Shown: positions 18,324-29,371, counted from the stretch's first letter. The stretch is 64,000 nucleotides of DNA from Prorocentrum cordatum (GCA_963575745.1 CAUYUJ010018476.1:1-64000); one strand, 5' to 3'. Notes: generated by a model from the sequence alone, not told the origin. Program-made: numbers and translations.

Positions 18324-18797
18324 CGGCTCCGAGAAGCCTGCAGCTCGGCCCCCGGTGACATTTTTTCGGCCCGCCCTTTCAAGGCCCCACGGCCGGCTCT
18401 TGGGTCGAGGAAGAAGAGGAGCAAAACCAGGAGAATCAGGAGCAGGAGGACAAGGAGGTTGAGCAGGGGGACAAGGACGAAATGAGAGGCCTTAAGCGGC
18501 TCCGAAAACCCTGCAGCTCAGCGCGGTCTGGTCTCGGAGCCGTTTCTGGCCTATCATTCCGTCCTTGACCCCTTGCTCAAACTCCTCGTCCTCCTGCTGC
18601 TCCTGCTCCTCTGGTTCCTGTTGATCACCTCCTCGTCCTCCTGCCCCTCCTCCTCCTCGACCCAAAAGCCGGCCGTGGGGCTTTGAGATGGCGGCCCCAC
18701 AAAACATCACCGGGCCTCGGGGTGATATGTTTTTCCTGGGGGGGGCAAGGGCGTCCGCAGACGAGCCCGCGCTGAGCTGCAGGCTTCTCGGAGCCGC
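18324..18797. repeat. Long imperfect inverted repeat
   Basis: Left arm 18324-18430 and right arm about 18645-18797 are inverses: CGGCTCCGAGAAGCCTGC against GCAGGCTTCTCGGAGCCG, and CCCCACGGCCGGCT against AGCCGGCCGTGGGG. The right arm has an extra 40-60 bp. The loop carries GA-rich and TCC-rich stretches that also face each other. No coding evidence. Confidence 0.8.
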
Positions 18798-18849
18798 TTC
18801 GGGCCTCTGATTCCGTCCTTTCCTCTTGCTCTTCCTCTTGGACTGTTTC

Positions 18850-19164
18850 CTCGCCCTTTGGGGCCCTTTTGGGGCCATCTTGAAGTCAGCTTGGGCCGTC
18901 TTGGGACCATCTTGTGGACATCTTGGGCCGTCGGACAGCCGAAAAAGAAAACGCGCCCAAATTATTCAACAATTGAAGGGAATAAATACAACCATTTGGG
19001 CATTTCGGGCTCTCCTGGAGGTCCTCTTGAAGACTTCCTAGACTGTCTAGGAGGCCCCTTGGATCCCCTTGGGGCCCTTGGGGCCCTCTGTGGCTGTCTT
19101 GGGACATCCTGGGGCTATGTCGAATCGTATCGTTGCCATCTTGGACGTTTTGGAGCCGTCTTGA
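18850..19164 (-). repeat. CCAAGA/TCTTGG phased DNA
   Basis: TCTTGG motifs recur at about 10-11 bp or multiples, the same style as the host repeat, with an interruption at 18935-19010 (GAAAAAGAAAACGCGCC and onward) that has no partner here. Confidence 0.6.
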
Positions 19165-20266
19165 AGGCCATCGTGGGCGCCTTGGAATTCTCGTGGGCCG
19201 TCTTGGAGGCGCCTTGGGGGCCTCTTGGACCGTCTGGAGGCCGTCATGGGGCCGTCTTGGAGGCCTCTTGGGCGCTCTTGGGGCCATCTTGGGGGTCTCT
19301 TCGGCGGCATTGGGCCGTCGGCAGGCCGAAAACGTCAAAATCCATCAAGAGCCCACGGGAAATCAGCTGTCTTGGCCTCTTCGGGCCTTCCTGCAGATCC
19401 CTTTGGAGGCTTCTTGGACTGCATTAAAAGCCTCCTGGGGGCCTTTGGGGCCGTCCTGGGCCATCTTGGGGCCATCTTGGACGCCTCGGGTGCATCTTGG
19501 GCCGTCTTGGAGACATATTGGAGCCGTCTTGGGCTCTCTTGGAGCGATCCTAGCCGCCTTGGAGGCATCTTGGTGACCATATTGGGCCGTTTGGGCCGTC
19601 TTGGTGGCGATGTGGGCCACACCTTCTGGTCCTTCCGAGGGGCAGGCGGTCTGGGCCGAAGGCCACTGGGAAGGGTTTGAAAATCAGAATCTCAGCAAAA
19701 TGTCTGGCACGCCGTCCAACCCTGTGGCAAGCACAGGGGGCGGCGGATCCAAGACGCCTACGGGCCTCTTGGGGGCCGTGGGGGCGTCTTGGGGGCCTCT
19801 CCTTGGCAGTCTTAAATCGTTCCTAGCCCGTCTGACGGGTCTGACGCCGTCGGAAGCCGTCTTGGGGGCCTCTCTGAACCGATGTGGGGTCCTCTTGAGG
19901 CGCTTCAGGGCCGTCTTGGAGGCCATCTTGGGCGTCTTAGAGGCCTCTTGGGGCCGTCTTTGGGGCCTCCTGGGCCGTCATGGGGCCATCTTGAAAGCCT
20001 CCTGGGCGCACTGGGGGCGAGGAGGAGGAGGAGGAGGAGGAGGTTGAGGAGGAGGAGGAGGAGGAAAAGGAGGAATAGGAAGAAAAGGACTGGGAAAAGC
20101 AGGCGAAGAGGGAGTAGGAAGAGAAACAGGGAGGAGGACCAGGAGAAGGAGGCAGGGGGTATGAGCGAGGAGACACAGTCGGACAACGAGAGACAAAGTC
20201 GGAGCAACCCCCAACCCCCAGAGTCTGGGGGCGCCCCAGAGTCTGAACAGCACTTTTTTCAGATAT
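19165..20266 (-). repeat. Inverted empty-site paralogue of the host repeat
   Basis: Read on the minus strand from 20266, this follows 10293-10839, then 11126-11375, then 14871-15205, without the NAMPT retrogene. Alignment by eye shows mostly single-base differences. It contains a shorter CCT tract than the filled copy. It supplies a natural before-insertion reference. Confidence 0.92.
19511..19527 (-). repeat. Empty target site of the NAMPT retrogene
   Basis: On the minus strand this reads ACGGCTCCAATATGTCT, matching the 17-bp target duplication at 14 positions. A single copy is present, with host repeat continuous on both sides. Confidence 0.9.
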
Positions 20267-21185
20267 CTTGGAAACGAATGGTCCAGGCGGACTGGATTGC
20301 CGATCCAACTCGATCGTTCGACCCCTTCGAGCCCGACTCGGTCGGACGGGCCGTCCGGCGTCCCGTGGGGGCCCACGAGGCCCTTGGGCGGTTTTGGGCG
20401 AACATGGCCGATGGCCCCACCCTTGTGACGCGACCCGGCTCGCTCTGGTGCGACCGATCCGATCGATCGCGTCCCAAGCGTATGGGTGGCAGCATAGAGA
20501 GCGCGGTTTGCTGTTCGCGAAAATCACAAACGTTTGTTCTCACAGGTGCGCGCGGATGTCTTGTTCCGGCGCTGGACCCCCCTGGCGGCCCCTGCGGGAT
20601 CGCCCCTGGCGCGCTCCGTGCTCCGCGCACCAGGGGAGGCACAAGAAGTCCAAGGTGAGTTCCGAAAGTTTATGTGTACAGACAAACTCCATAGTAAGGA
20701 TGCGCTGTTTCATCAAGGCTACCCTTCCCTTCCTGCTTCTTCGGCCCATCATGGGCCAATGTTGACGTCCAAGGAGCTCCAAATTGTAAATGGGACGTCC
20801 AAGGGCCTTGCAGCCTGACCTTCCAGCCTGACCTTCCATCCTTACTATGGATTCGTGAGGCTTGCGCGTGGAGTCCACGGTTGAGGCGTCGTGGGCCTCT
20901 TGGGCACCATTCGGGGACTTCTGTGGGCGCCTTGGGAGCTGCTTTGGGGCCTGGTGTAGCTTCCCGGAGGCAGTCTTGAAGCGTCCTGGGGCCCGTGCTG
21001 GGGCCCCTTGGGGTCCTCTTGGGGATTTTGACTGCATGTCCGGCACGAGCGACGAACACAGCCACGTTGTGCCCGTACCCTCGCGGCCTGGACATGGCGC
21101 GACTCGATGCGTGTCGGCCTGCTGTCTCGAGACCCCTTGGCTGGCTCCAGGGAAGAAGCACCCAGACCCCCACAATCGTATCAAT
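20267..21185. other. Unassigned sequence with a diverged family D copy
   Basis: 20525-20692 has family D traits: ACAAACGTTTGTTCTCACAG at the left and TCCGAAAGTTTATGTGTA at the right, around GGCGCTGGACC...CGCGCTCCGTGCTCCG. 20890-21040 returns to TCTTGG-phased DNA. 20270-20520 is unique with an open plus frame but no domain. Confidence 0.45.
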
Positions 21186-21189
21186 CGCC

Positions 21190-21382
21190 GTTTCCTCCTG
21201 CTCCTCTCTCCTCCTCCTCCTCCTCCTCCTCCTCCTCCTCCTCCTCCTCCTCCTCCTCTCCTCCTCCCTCCTCCTCCTCCCTCCTCCTCCTCCTCCCTCC
21301 TCGTTCCTCCTCCTCCTCCTCCTCCTCCTCCTCCTCCTCCTCCTCCTCCTCGTTCTCCTCCTCCTCCTCCTCCTCCTCCTCC

Positions 21383-21466
<84 letters not shown>

Positions 21467-21565
21467 CTCTCTCTCCTCCTCCTCCTCCTCCGCCTCATCC
21501 TCCTTCTCCTCCTCCTCTTCCTCCTCCTCTTTCTCCTCCCTCGTCGTCCTCTTCCTATCTCTTTC
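21190..21565. repeat. CCT and CAT microsatellites
   Basis: CCT repeats from about 21205 to 21383 with a few CCCT breaks, then CAT repeats to 21465, then CTCCTC/TTCCTC. Frames reading poly-Ser, poly-Leu, poly-Pro or poly-His are artefacts. Confidence 0.95.
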
Positions 21566-22014
21566 TCTTCCTCCTCGTCCAGTCCCCCCGCATAACCAGG
21601 ATGATAGATTTTTCAAGGTTGCCCTTGCAGTTTTCCCCTTCGGCCCGTCCACGGCCGCTTTCGCTGGCTGCGCCCCGCCCCGCTCGCAACGTGTCGATAT
21701 GGTCTCCCAAGGGCCCCTGCATCCTCATCGTGCGTCGTCCTTAGTACACGGGTCGACTGTTCTCTTGCTCCTCGCCGTCATCTCCGCGGGGCTCCACCGA
21801 CAAGCTGCCGCGGAGGAGGTGCTGCCGTTCCCCCCCTCCACACACGCAGGCCCAGCTGCGCCTTGCCTCCCCCGAGAGGGCTCCAGCGGGGGGGGGGGGC
21901 GTCCCGCAGTACGGTTGGACCGAGGCACGAGATCGAGGTCGGTTCGGGGAGGGTGCCCTGATGTTCTTCGTGTCTCTTGGACGTTGCGTCTTCCGCCCCC
22001 TCTTCCGGCCGCGC

Positions 22015-22980
22015 CCCCCTCCTCCTCCTCCTCCTCCTCCTCCTCCTCCTCCTCCTCCTCCTCCTCCCTCCTCCTCCTCCTCCTCCTCCTCCTCCTCCTC
22101 CTCCTCCTCCTCCTCCTCCTCCTCCCCTCCACCTCCTCCCCCCCCAGAACGGCACCCCCGTAGTGGCCTTTCCGCTAGCGCAGACTTCCCTTGCCTCGCC
22201 GCCAACGCAAACAGTTTCTTGCATGTTCTTGTGCACCCTGGGGGGGGCCCTCGTGTGATCTTATGGCTTGGGGCGTCTTGGCTGGCGCAGGACCTCACGC
22301 CCTTGAAGGATGTTTTTCTGCCTCGGGCCGGATCCTCGACGATGCCCACCGTGCACCCGTCGCCACTCTCTTGCGGCGCTGGGGTGGCCAGCGGAGTGGC
22401 GCCTTACAGTCAACCCGTATAGAGGAGGGGGAGGAGGAGGGGGAGGAGGGAGGAGGAGGAGGAGGCGGAGGAGGACGGATGGGCAACATTCCCAAGGGTA
22501 CTTTTGCAGCCTTGCGTTTTCGGCTCACCCCTGGCCCCTGTCGCTCTGGCCGCGCCGCGCCCCGCTCGAGAAGCCTCGCAACGGCCCTTGCGAGGCCACC
22601 GCATCCTTTACAGTGCGTCCTTATGCTGCGGTTCGGCTGCACGCAGATCTACCGCCCTCCTGACGCGCTGCACTCGCTTGCTCCCCCCAGGGGGCTCCGA
22701 CGGCGTGGGGCCTCACGCGGACCCAGGTGAGACGCGAGGAGGAGGAGGAGGAGGAGGAGGAGGAGGAGCAGCAGCAGCAGCAGCAGCAGCAGGAGCAGGA
22801 GGAGGGAGGATGAGGAAGAGGGAGGAGGAGGAGGAGGAGGAGGAGGAGGAGGAGGAGGAGGAGGAGGAGGAGGAGGAGGAGGAGGAGGAGGGAGGAGGAG
22901 GGAGGAGGATGAAGAGGAGGAGGAGGAGGAGGAGGAGGAGGAGGAGGAGGAGGGAGGAGGAGAGAGGAGGAGGATCTGGG
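22015..22980. repeat. CCT and AGG microsatellites around a 680-bp spaced repeat
   Basis: CCT tract 22015-22130, AGG tracts 22425-22480 and 22738-22975. The phrase CACCCGTCGCCACTCTC at 22350 recurs as CATCCGTCGCCGCTTTC at 23035, each followed by GCGC..GGGG..AGTGG; CGCGCCCCGCTCG occurs at 21670 and 22557. This suggests an old duplication separated by expanding microsatellites. Confidence 0.75.
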
Positions 22981-24324
22981 GGGTCAGCAAGTCTGCGCTC
23001 TGTGCTCTCGCATCCCTGCGAGCGGCTCCGCGTGCATCCGTCGCCGCTTTCCTGCGCAACGGGGGGGCAGTGGAATGGAGTGGCCTGGCGTGCAAAGCGA
23101 ACTCGATTAAGACCTCCCATCCTGGATGCTGCTACGGGGCACTCCAGTAGCGGAGCGTCGTCCTATGCCTCCATGAGTTCGAGTCGGAAATCGATTGCGG
23201 AATTGATGTACCTCGCAATTGATGTGTCCATCGAGTATAGAGAGAATTGCGTATAGTGCTCGTGAATTGTCCGCAGGTGCTTCGATCGGCCTTCTCCCGC
23301 CCTAGTCTAGCTCAAAGATCCGTTGTGGTGCAGTCTGGTTGTTCGATGTCGGGGGCGTCCCGTGCCTTAACACATGCTATGTTGTGTTGTGCTAGGGATG
23401 TTGAGGTCGATCGTGACATCGCTAGTGATGGCGATAGTAAGATCCGTTGAGTAGAATCGAAAGTGAGATCGATCGTGGGATTGGCAGTGATGTTAATTGA
23501 GTAGGTTCGATTGTGAGATCGATCGTGAGTTCGATAGCGGGATCGATAGTGATATCGATAGTGATACTGGTAGTGACGTCGACTGAGTGAGATCGACTGT
23601 AATATATCGTTTGATTCATCGTGTGAGATCGATCGAGAGGTTGATTGAGTGACACGACTAGTGAGATCGACTTTGAGATCGATAGGGAAACCACTATTAA
23701 TTTCGGTTGTGAAATCGATTGCTTGACGTGGATAGTGGGATCGATGGTAAGATCGACCGTAATATCGATAGTGATATCATAGTGGAATCGATATCGAGGT
23801 CGATCGTGAGATGGGTAGTGCGATCGACAGCGGGCTAGATAGTGAGATCGTTCGTGACATCGACAATGACATCGCTAGTGAGCTCGGCTGTGCGATCGAT
23901 AGAGAAATCAATAGTGATCGTAGACGCACTGACGGCGATGCAGGTAACGGCGATGTAGGTTCGTATAGTGGGAACGCGCGGCTCGTGCTATCCTACAATT
24001 CGTTGTGTCGTGTTCGTTCGATACATCCGCAGATCGGACATGTAGGAAAGTGTGGTTCGTGATTTCCTACAGTTAGTTTTCCAGCATCACCGCTAAGAAA
24101 CATTGCCGCTAGCGTGGCCCTGGAGTTATTAATATCGATAGTGAGATCGATAGTCGGATCGATTGTGAAATCGACAGTGAGATCGATCGGGAGATCAATC
24201 GTGATATCGAAAGTGAGATCGATTGAGTGGCATGGATATTGAGCTCGATAGTTAAACTCGAGAGTCAGTGAGATCGATTGAGTGAGACGGGTGATGAGAT
24301 CGATTAGTTAGATCGATGGTGACA

Positions 24325-24525
24325 TCGACCGGCAACTTGGGAACCTGGTAACCAGAAATTTGAACCCTGGGAGCTTTGCCGCCCACCGGAGTTGGTCCAG
24401 AACCAGCAACCCGGAACCCGGGAAGTCAGAAACCCAGAACCCGGGGACTCACCCGCCCAAGACCGCGAACCCACCCACCCGGGAATCAGATACCTGCAAT
24501 ATCGCCGCAAAACGCAATGTTTATT
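24325..24525 (+). repeat. GGAACCCGG degenerate repeat (partner 25266-25390)
   Basis: Phrases GGAACCCGG, GCCGCCCACCGGAGTTGG and CCAGAACC recur at 25266-25390 as GGAACCCGG and CCGCCCACCGAAATCGG. Both copies sit at the right edge of a GATCGAT block, so the pair may be parts of a larger composite unit. Confidence 0.6.
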
Positions 24526-24655
24526 TTGGCATCGCTCGGACGTGTGCATTTTTCTTTCGGCGAGGGCCATCGAGGAGCATCGTTGATCTTTTGGCGAAAA
24601 AACCACGCACGAAAGCGAAAAACACACAGGGAATGGACGTCCAAGCGATGGCCAG
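24526..24655. mobile_element. Family A MITE-like element, copy 3
   Basis: Ends TTGGCATCGCTCGGACGT and ACGTCCAAGCGATGGCCA. Flanks TTTATT (left) and TTATTA (right) may be a 5-bp target duplication. Confidence 0.8.
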
Positions 24656-25683
24656 TTATTAGCTTGACTGTGTGCTCCCTGGTCGCCTGTACATCTGGCA
24701 GACTTGGAAGTCTGCAGGCAAATGTGTCTTTATGGACTCTCTCCGAAGTCGGCCCGTGGTGTCAGGTGGCTGGTTGTTGGGATCGGTCGTGGAAGCGATA
24801 GTGAAGTCGATGGTGGGACTGATAGTAAGTTCGATCGTGGGATGGATAATGAGATCGAGTGTGAGATCGGTCGTGAGGAAAATAGTGAGGACGATAGTAA
24901 GGTCGATAGGAAGTCCTATAGTGAAGTCGATTGAGGGACATCGATCGTGAGATCGACCGTGAGATCGATCGTGCGATCTATAAGGAGATCGATTGTGAGA
25001 TTGACAGTCAGACCGATAGCGGTTTCAAACGTGCGATCAATGGTGCGATCGATCGAGAGGTCGATAGTGAGATCGAGATTGAGATCGATAGTGAGGTCGA
25101 TTGAGTGAGATCCATAATTAGTGCGAACGATAATGAAGACGATGGTGAGAACGATTGGAATGTTGGTAAAGATCGATTGAGTGAGATGGAAAGTGAAATC
25201 GATCATGATGTCGATAGTAAGGTCGATCGTGGCATTGATAAAGAGATCGATAGGGAGATCGACCAGGAACCCGGAAACCTGGGAACCCCGCCGCCCACCG
25301 AAATCGGCCCAGAATTGGCAACGGGCGACCGAGGAACCGGGAACCAGGAACCCAGGAAGACGGCCGCCCACCGAAATCGGTTGAGAATGTTTGTCAAATC
25401 TTTCAACCTCCGCCAGGACCCCTCACGTGCAAGCACTGATTGGGGAAGTTCTACGATTTTGGCGTAGACTCGACGGAAATTCCAATTCTGGGGCAAATCA
25501 ATTCTGTAGTCGATCTCCTACTCGATGGGTCCCGCCAGACGTATTGGGTAAGTATTTGATACGCAGTAGCTGGCACTGCAGATCTCACGGCCGGTGGCAG
25601 CTGCGAAAGAGGCCTCTCATGTCACGGTGCGCTGCCCGCCGTTCAGGCCTCATTTCGACCCCTCCTTTTCGAACTGATTCAAC

Positions 25684-25840
25684 AAGGGAAAAACACACAG
25701 ACACTCAACGAATCGTCCATTCCCAGGGAAATATGGAAGCATGTGGCAAGTGGGAGGGAGGACGAAAACCTAGAAAATATGAGAAAAGATAGGGAATCCT
25801 GGGATTTGTGTCTATTCATTTGTGTGTCCCTGGGCCCCTT
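25684..25840 (+). mobile_element. Family C short repeat, copy 1
   Basis: About 157 bp with the family order: GGGAAAAACACACAGACAC, then GAATCGTCCATTCCCAGG, then AAATATG, GGACGAAAACC, TAGGGAATCCTGGGATTTG, ending GTGTCCCTGGGCCCCTT. No inverted ends; SINE-like size but no RNA polymerase III boxes that I recognise. 25391-25683 and 25841-26099 are unassigned. Confidence 0.75.
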
Positions 25841-26099
25841 TACTGATTCGATTTCGAAGGATCCCGATTCCGATTCGATTCGACATGGGATTCCGATTTT
25901 GATCTCAGTTTCTCAGTGGAGGCCTCACGAGCCTACTCGCCTAATTACCGATCTCCGCCGATTCGACTTCTCCCCACTTGTTTGTAGATGTCCGCTGATC
26001 CGGTTCGTTTCAGTCGCCACTTCGACGTGCCGATTCGGTTTGGGGGCTTTCTTGTTGCTGGAGCGGGGTCAAGATCTTCGGGGATCCGTCAATGACACA

Positions 26100-26257
26100 G
26101 GCATGAACGAATTCAGAGGTCCGCGGGAATTTCTTGGATCGGCGCCAGACCCCCCTCCCTGGCGTGCGGAGCGCGCCAGGGGCGGCGCCGGAGGCGCCGC
26201 CAGGGGGCTCCACCGCCGATCCGAGGAGTCCGCGCCGACCTCTGGGCTCTCATGCTT
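26100..26257. mobile_element. Family D inverted-repeat element
   Basis: Left end GCATGAACGAATTCAGAGG then TCCGCGGGAATTTCTTGG; right end CCGAGGAGTCCGCGCCGACC then TCTGGGCTCTCATGC. These are imperfect inverses over about 40 bp. The centre is a GGCGCCGGAGGCGCC palindrome. Confidence 0.7.
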
Positions 26258-26419
26258 ACGGCACTGTCTGCTCCCTCTGATCTGCTCGGGTGTGCGCTCC
26301 GTTCTGCTCCGCCCGGCTGGCCGAGCCGCGCCCGCGCCCGCGCCCCGATGCGAAAGGACGCGGAGGTGGAGTGAGCGCCGGCCGCGCCGCTCGGGGCGCC
26401 AGCCCACTCCTCCCCCCCG

Positions 26420-26629
26420 GGCCCTGCGCGCACGCACCCCACGCCCACACTCAGGAGGGGAAGAAACACACAGACACACACGATTCATCGCCGATCCCCA
26501 GGAAAATATGGGAAGTGGTGGGGAAGACGAGAACCCAGAAAATGTTGGCAAATATAGGGAATCCTTTTATTTGTGTGTATTTCTTTGTGTGTCCTTGGGC
26601 CCTGCGAGCACGCACTCACGCCCACACGC
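26420..26629 (+). mobile_element. Family C short repeat, copy 2, flanked by a 29-bp direct repeat
   Basis: The element spans about 26452-26600. CCCTGCGCGCACGCACCCC then ACGCCCACAC lies before it, and CCCTGCGAGCACGCACTCAC then GCCCACAC follows. The direct repeat of nearly 30 bp may be a target duplication or an older local repeat into which the element landed. Confidence 0.7.
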
Positions 26630-26879
26630 CCGCGCCTCGTTCGACGCAAGGGCAACGCTCTTCTGGTCTCGGGCAGGCCCAGGGGGATTTTCGACGAAAA
26701 TTCGCCGGCCCAACGGGCCAGGGCGTGCTAAGATCTCCGGTAACTGGTTAACAGTATTAACAGTATTTCTAGTTCGCGCGCGCGGGGCGGCCCCTGGGGG
26801 TCCCCCGGCGAAAAGTACCCCGACCAACGCCCGACCGCCGCCCGACCAAGTCTACTCAGAGATGGTTTTCCTTCTGGGT

Positions 26880-27530
26880 GCGGCCTCTCAGGCTCCCCAG
26901 AGCGCGCTCAGAGTGCCCCAAGAGGCCCCCAAGACTGCCCAAGAGGCCCCCGAGACGCCCAAAGAGCGCTCGAAGACGCCGAAGATGACCCCAAGACGGC
27001 CCAAAAGGCCCCCAAGACAGCCCAAGAGGCCTCCAAGACGCCCCAAGAGCCTTCCAAGAGGCCTCCGAAGAGAGCCCCAAGAGGCCAAAATCGTTGATTT
27101 TCATTGTTTTTTTTCGATGTTTTTTGTGTTCTGGCTTTTTCGGCTTCCGGACGCTCCAAGACGGCCCAAGAGGCCCCCAAGACCGCTCCAAGACGGCCCA
27201 CGAAGCTCCCAAGACGGCGCCGAAACGACCCAAGAGAGCCCTCAAGACGGCCCAAGTGCCGCCCAAGACGGACCAAGAGGCCCCAAGACGGGCCCAAGAG
27301 GGACTCAGGAGGGATACCGAGAACTCAAAAATGGAGCCCTCCGTCCCAGAAGGCGCCCAGGAGGTCCCAAAGAGGCCCCAAGAGGCCTCCAAGAGGCCCC
27401 AAGATGTCGCCAAGAGGCCCCAGGAGACTCCCAGGAGGCCCAAAAGAAGCCCCAGAAGGCTTCAAACATGTCTCCCAGGCGCCCCCGAACGGCCTCTCAA
27501 CAGACCCCAAGAGGCCCCCCAAAGAAGCAT
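26880..27530 (+). repeat. CCAAGA repeat phased at 10-11 bp
   Basis: CCAAGA/CGAAGA motifs recur with spacings alternating mainly between 10 and 11 bp (11,10,11,9,12,9,11,10,11,10,11,10,11,11,12 from 26918), averaging about 10.6. A break at 27090-27150 (TTTTCATTG...TTTTTTTCGATG) has no repeat. Because two periods are 21 bp, all frames read as seven-residue Pro/Lys/Arg/Ala repeats, including a 652-codon frame from 25743, which I reject as a gene. Confidence 0.85.
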
Positions 27531-27720
27531 CTTGACGACGACTCTATTTCGCCCCATCGAGAGACGACCCCCAGGGAACTGCTTCACCATCAAAACTCCC
27601 CACGCAACGCGTCCGAACGACACCCGCCCCCAAGAGCGCAACATGGGCAACGAACACACAGACAAAAACCAGCGATGCCATATCACGGGCCGGCGGAATG
27701 AGCGAAGCGATTCAATTAAA

Positions 27721-27835
27721 TAATATTCAGAAAATGCTCCAAAATGCCCCACAATACACGAAAAATAGTCCCCTGACTATTTTTTGCTATTTTCGAATAT
27801 TCCCCCATGTAGAGGGACAGGCCCGACTTAAGCCT
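27721..27835 (-). mobile_element. Family B MITE-like element, truncated
   Basis: Read on the minus strand from 27835: AGGCTTAAGTCGGGCCTGTC, CCTCTACATGGGGG, AATATTCGAAAATAG. The distal inverted end is missing. 27836-28563 is unassigned. Confidence 0.7.
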
Positions 27836-28563
27836 GGTGCCCGAGGGGCCCCGTGGGCGCACGCACCGCTGCGCGCGGCTTGAGGCTCTCTGCGGGGGCC
27901 ACGAGTCGGGATCATATTGAAGAGTGCCGAGTGTCGGTGGACCGAGGGGAATCCTCTCGCCAGCAGGAAATGTCTCCGTGGCCTGCTGTCTCTCGGTGGT
28001 GCTCCGTCTGCTGGGCCGCCGTGCGGCCAACTTGAAACAGGCTCGGCCAAGGGTGACCAAAAAAAATTCCATCGCCCATGCTTCGCCATTCGGGGCCCTG
28101 GCTCCCCTCCCCACCCAAGAACGCTGGGTGCTGCTATCGGGAGCCAATCCCTGACTATGCCGCGTCACTGTCTCCCCCCCCACTGAGCCAGTCCTCTACT
28201 GTCGACCGCCATCAGTCCTTCCTTGCAGATCCCTTCTGTTTCCTCGGGGGGAGAACGTGAAGTGGGTAGCATGATTGATTCCACCGTTGAGAATTTTGCA
28301 GGAGAGAAGGGCATGGGTGCATGTGGGAAGGTAGCTCAGTGGACATCGGCATGGGCGGTGCGCTTTTGCCGCAACAGAGTTCGCATTGATGGTGGTAACA
28401 GCGATGTTGATACCGACGGCAGCGCGATCTCGACGGTGAGTGCGTACAGGGAGGAAGGATTGCGTATCTGCGTTTGCGTAATTGGTCCGAGTCGGTCCAA
28501 AGAGATCCACTCTGCACGATTAATGAGCGCTGTCTAGCTGGAAGAACCACGAACAGGCAGAAA

Positions 28564-28706
28564 CATTAATTTTCGGAGGTCCGTGTGGATACCTTGGGAC
28601 TGCGCTGGGCTTCCCTTCACTGGGCACTAGGCGCGGCGCCAGATGCGCCGCTATGAGGTCAAGCGTCGATCCAAGAAATCCACGCGGATCTCCGAAAGTT
28701 TATGTG
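28564..28706. mobile_element. Family D inverted-repeat element
   Basis: Left end CATTAATTTTCGGAGGTCCG then TGTGGATACC; right end GGATCCAAGAAATCCACGCG then GATCTCCGAAAGTTTATG. Inverse over about 35 bp with a few mismatches. A right-end fragment (GGATCCAAGAAATTCCGC) also lies at 29566-29595 inside the family E element. Confidence 0.75.
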
Positions 28707-29371
28707 TATGCAGTGTATTCTTCTATGAGCGCGGTCAAGCCTACAGTCGGGTCTGATTTGCAGGTCGACTTTAAAAAGTCAAGTGTGCCATTAATAGCTA
28801 CCCTTGTCTATCGTGTTTCTTGCCCTCTTTGTGTCTGGAGGATGGCTTGCCCTCAGAAGATATTCGTGTCGGCCGACTTTCCATCCATACCCCCTCTGCG
28901 GCCCGCCACTGATAAAATCTCTGACCTGATGTTTTTCCATGCCGCCTCTCCGTCGAGTGCTCGTCAACGCCGGTTCAATCAACGTGGGGTGAAGAAACGT
29001 TCGCCTTTTGTGTGCCCCGGTTTGGCCCGCGGTGGCAGTTTAGGAGCCATTTGGCGCCCCCTCATGGCCACTTGCCGGCAACCCTTGGTCGCCCCACGTT
29101 CATTGCGCCCCCCGCTGCAGTCCGCCCGAGAGGTCTGGTATGAGCAGGGGCTGAGTTGCCCCTGGAAAGGGCAGGGCCATCTTCGCTGCCGGTTTCGTGT
29201 TACAGTTGTTTGTTGCCAGCTCCCGCGCGTTTTGGTCCCCGGTTCCGTCGCAGTTGTTTTGTAGTTTACCAGTTTTTTCTGGTGACCATAGTTTTGCCCC
29301 TTCCTCTTCCCAGAAACATGTTTTGTGCGGAAGCGGTGAAAAAACAGCCATACCGTTTCCGCGGCCAACAG
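28707..29371. other. No gene recognised
   Basis: Unique, lower-GC sequence with a plus-strand open frame 28653-29264 of about 200 codons. No domain, codon-bias or repeat signal strong enough to call it. Confidence 0.4.

Larger units (their letters stand above)
23160..25265. repeat. GATCGATAGTGA degenerate 12-bp satellite
   Basis: Long runs of imperfect 12-bp repeats (GTGAGATCGATA and variants such as ATCGATTGAGTG) at about 23160-23910, 24120-24320 and 24780-25265. GATC and ATCGAT sites occur every 10-15 bp. Both strands stay open because 12 is a multiple of three, giving Ser-Ile-Val or Ile-Asp-Leu-Thr peptides. Interrupted by unique DNA at 23920-24110 and by family A. Confidence 0.9.

Noticed and set aside
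25743-27701. 652-codon plus-strand open frame
   Set aside because: Most of it covers the 10/11-bp CCAAGA repeat, whose 21-bp double period keeps frames open; composition is Pro/Lys/Arg repeats and it also crosses family C and D elements.
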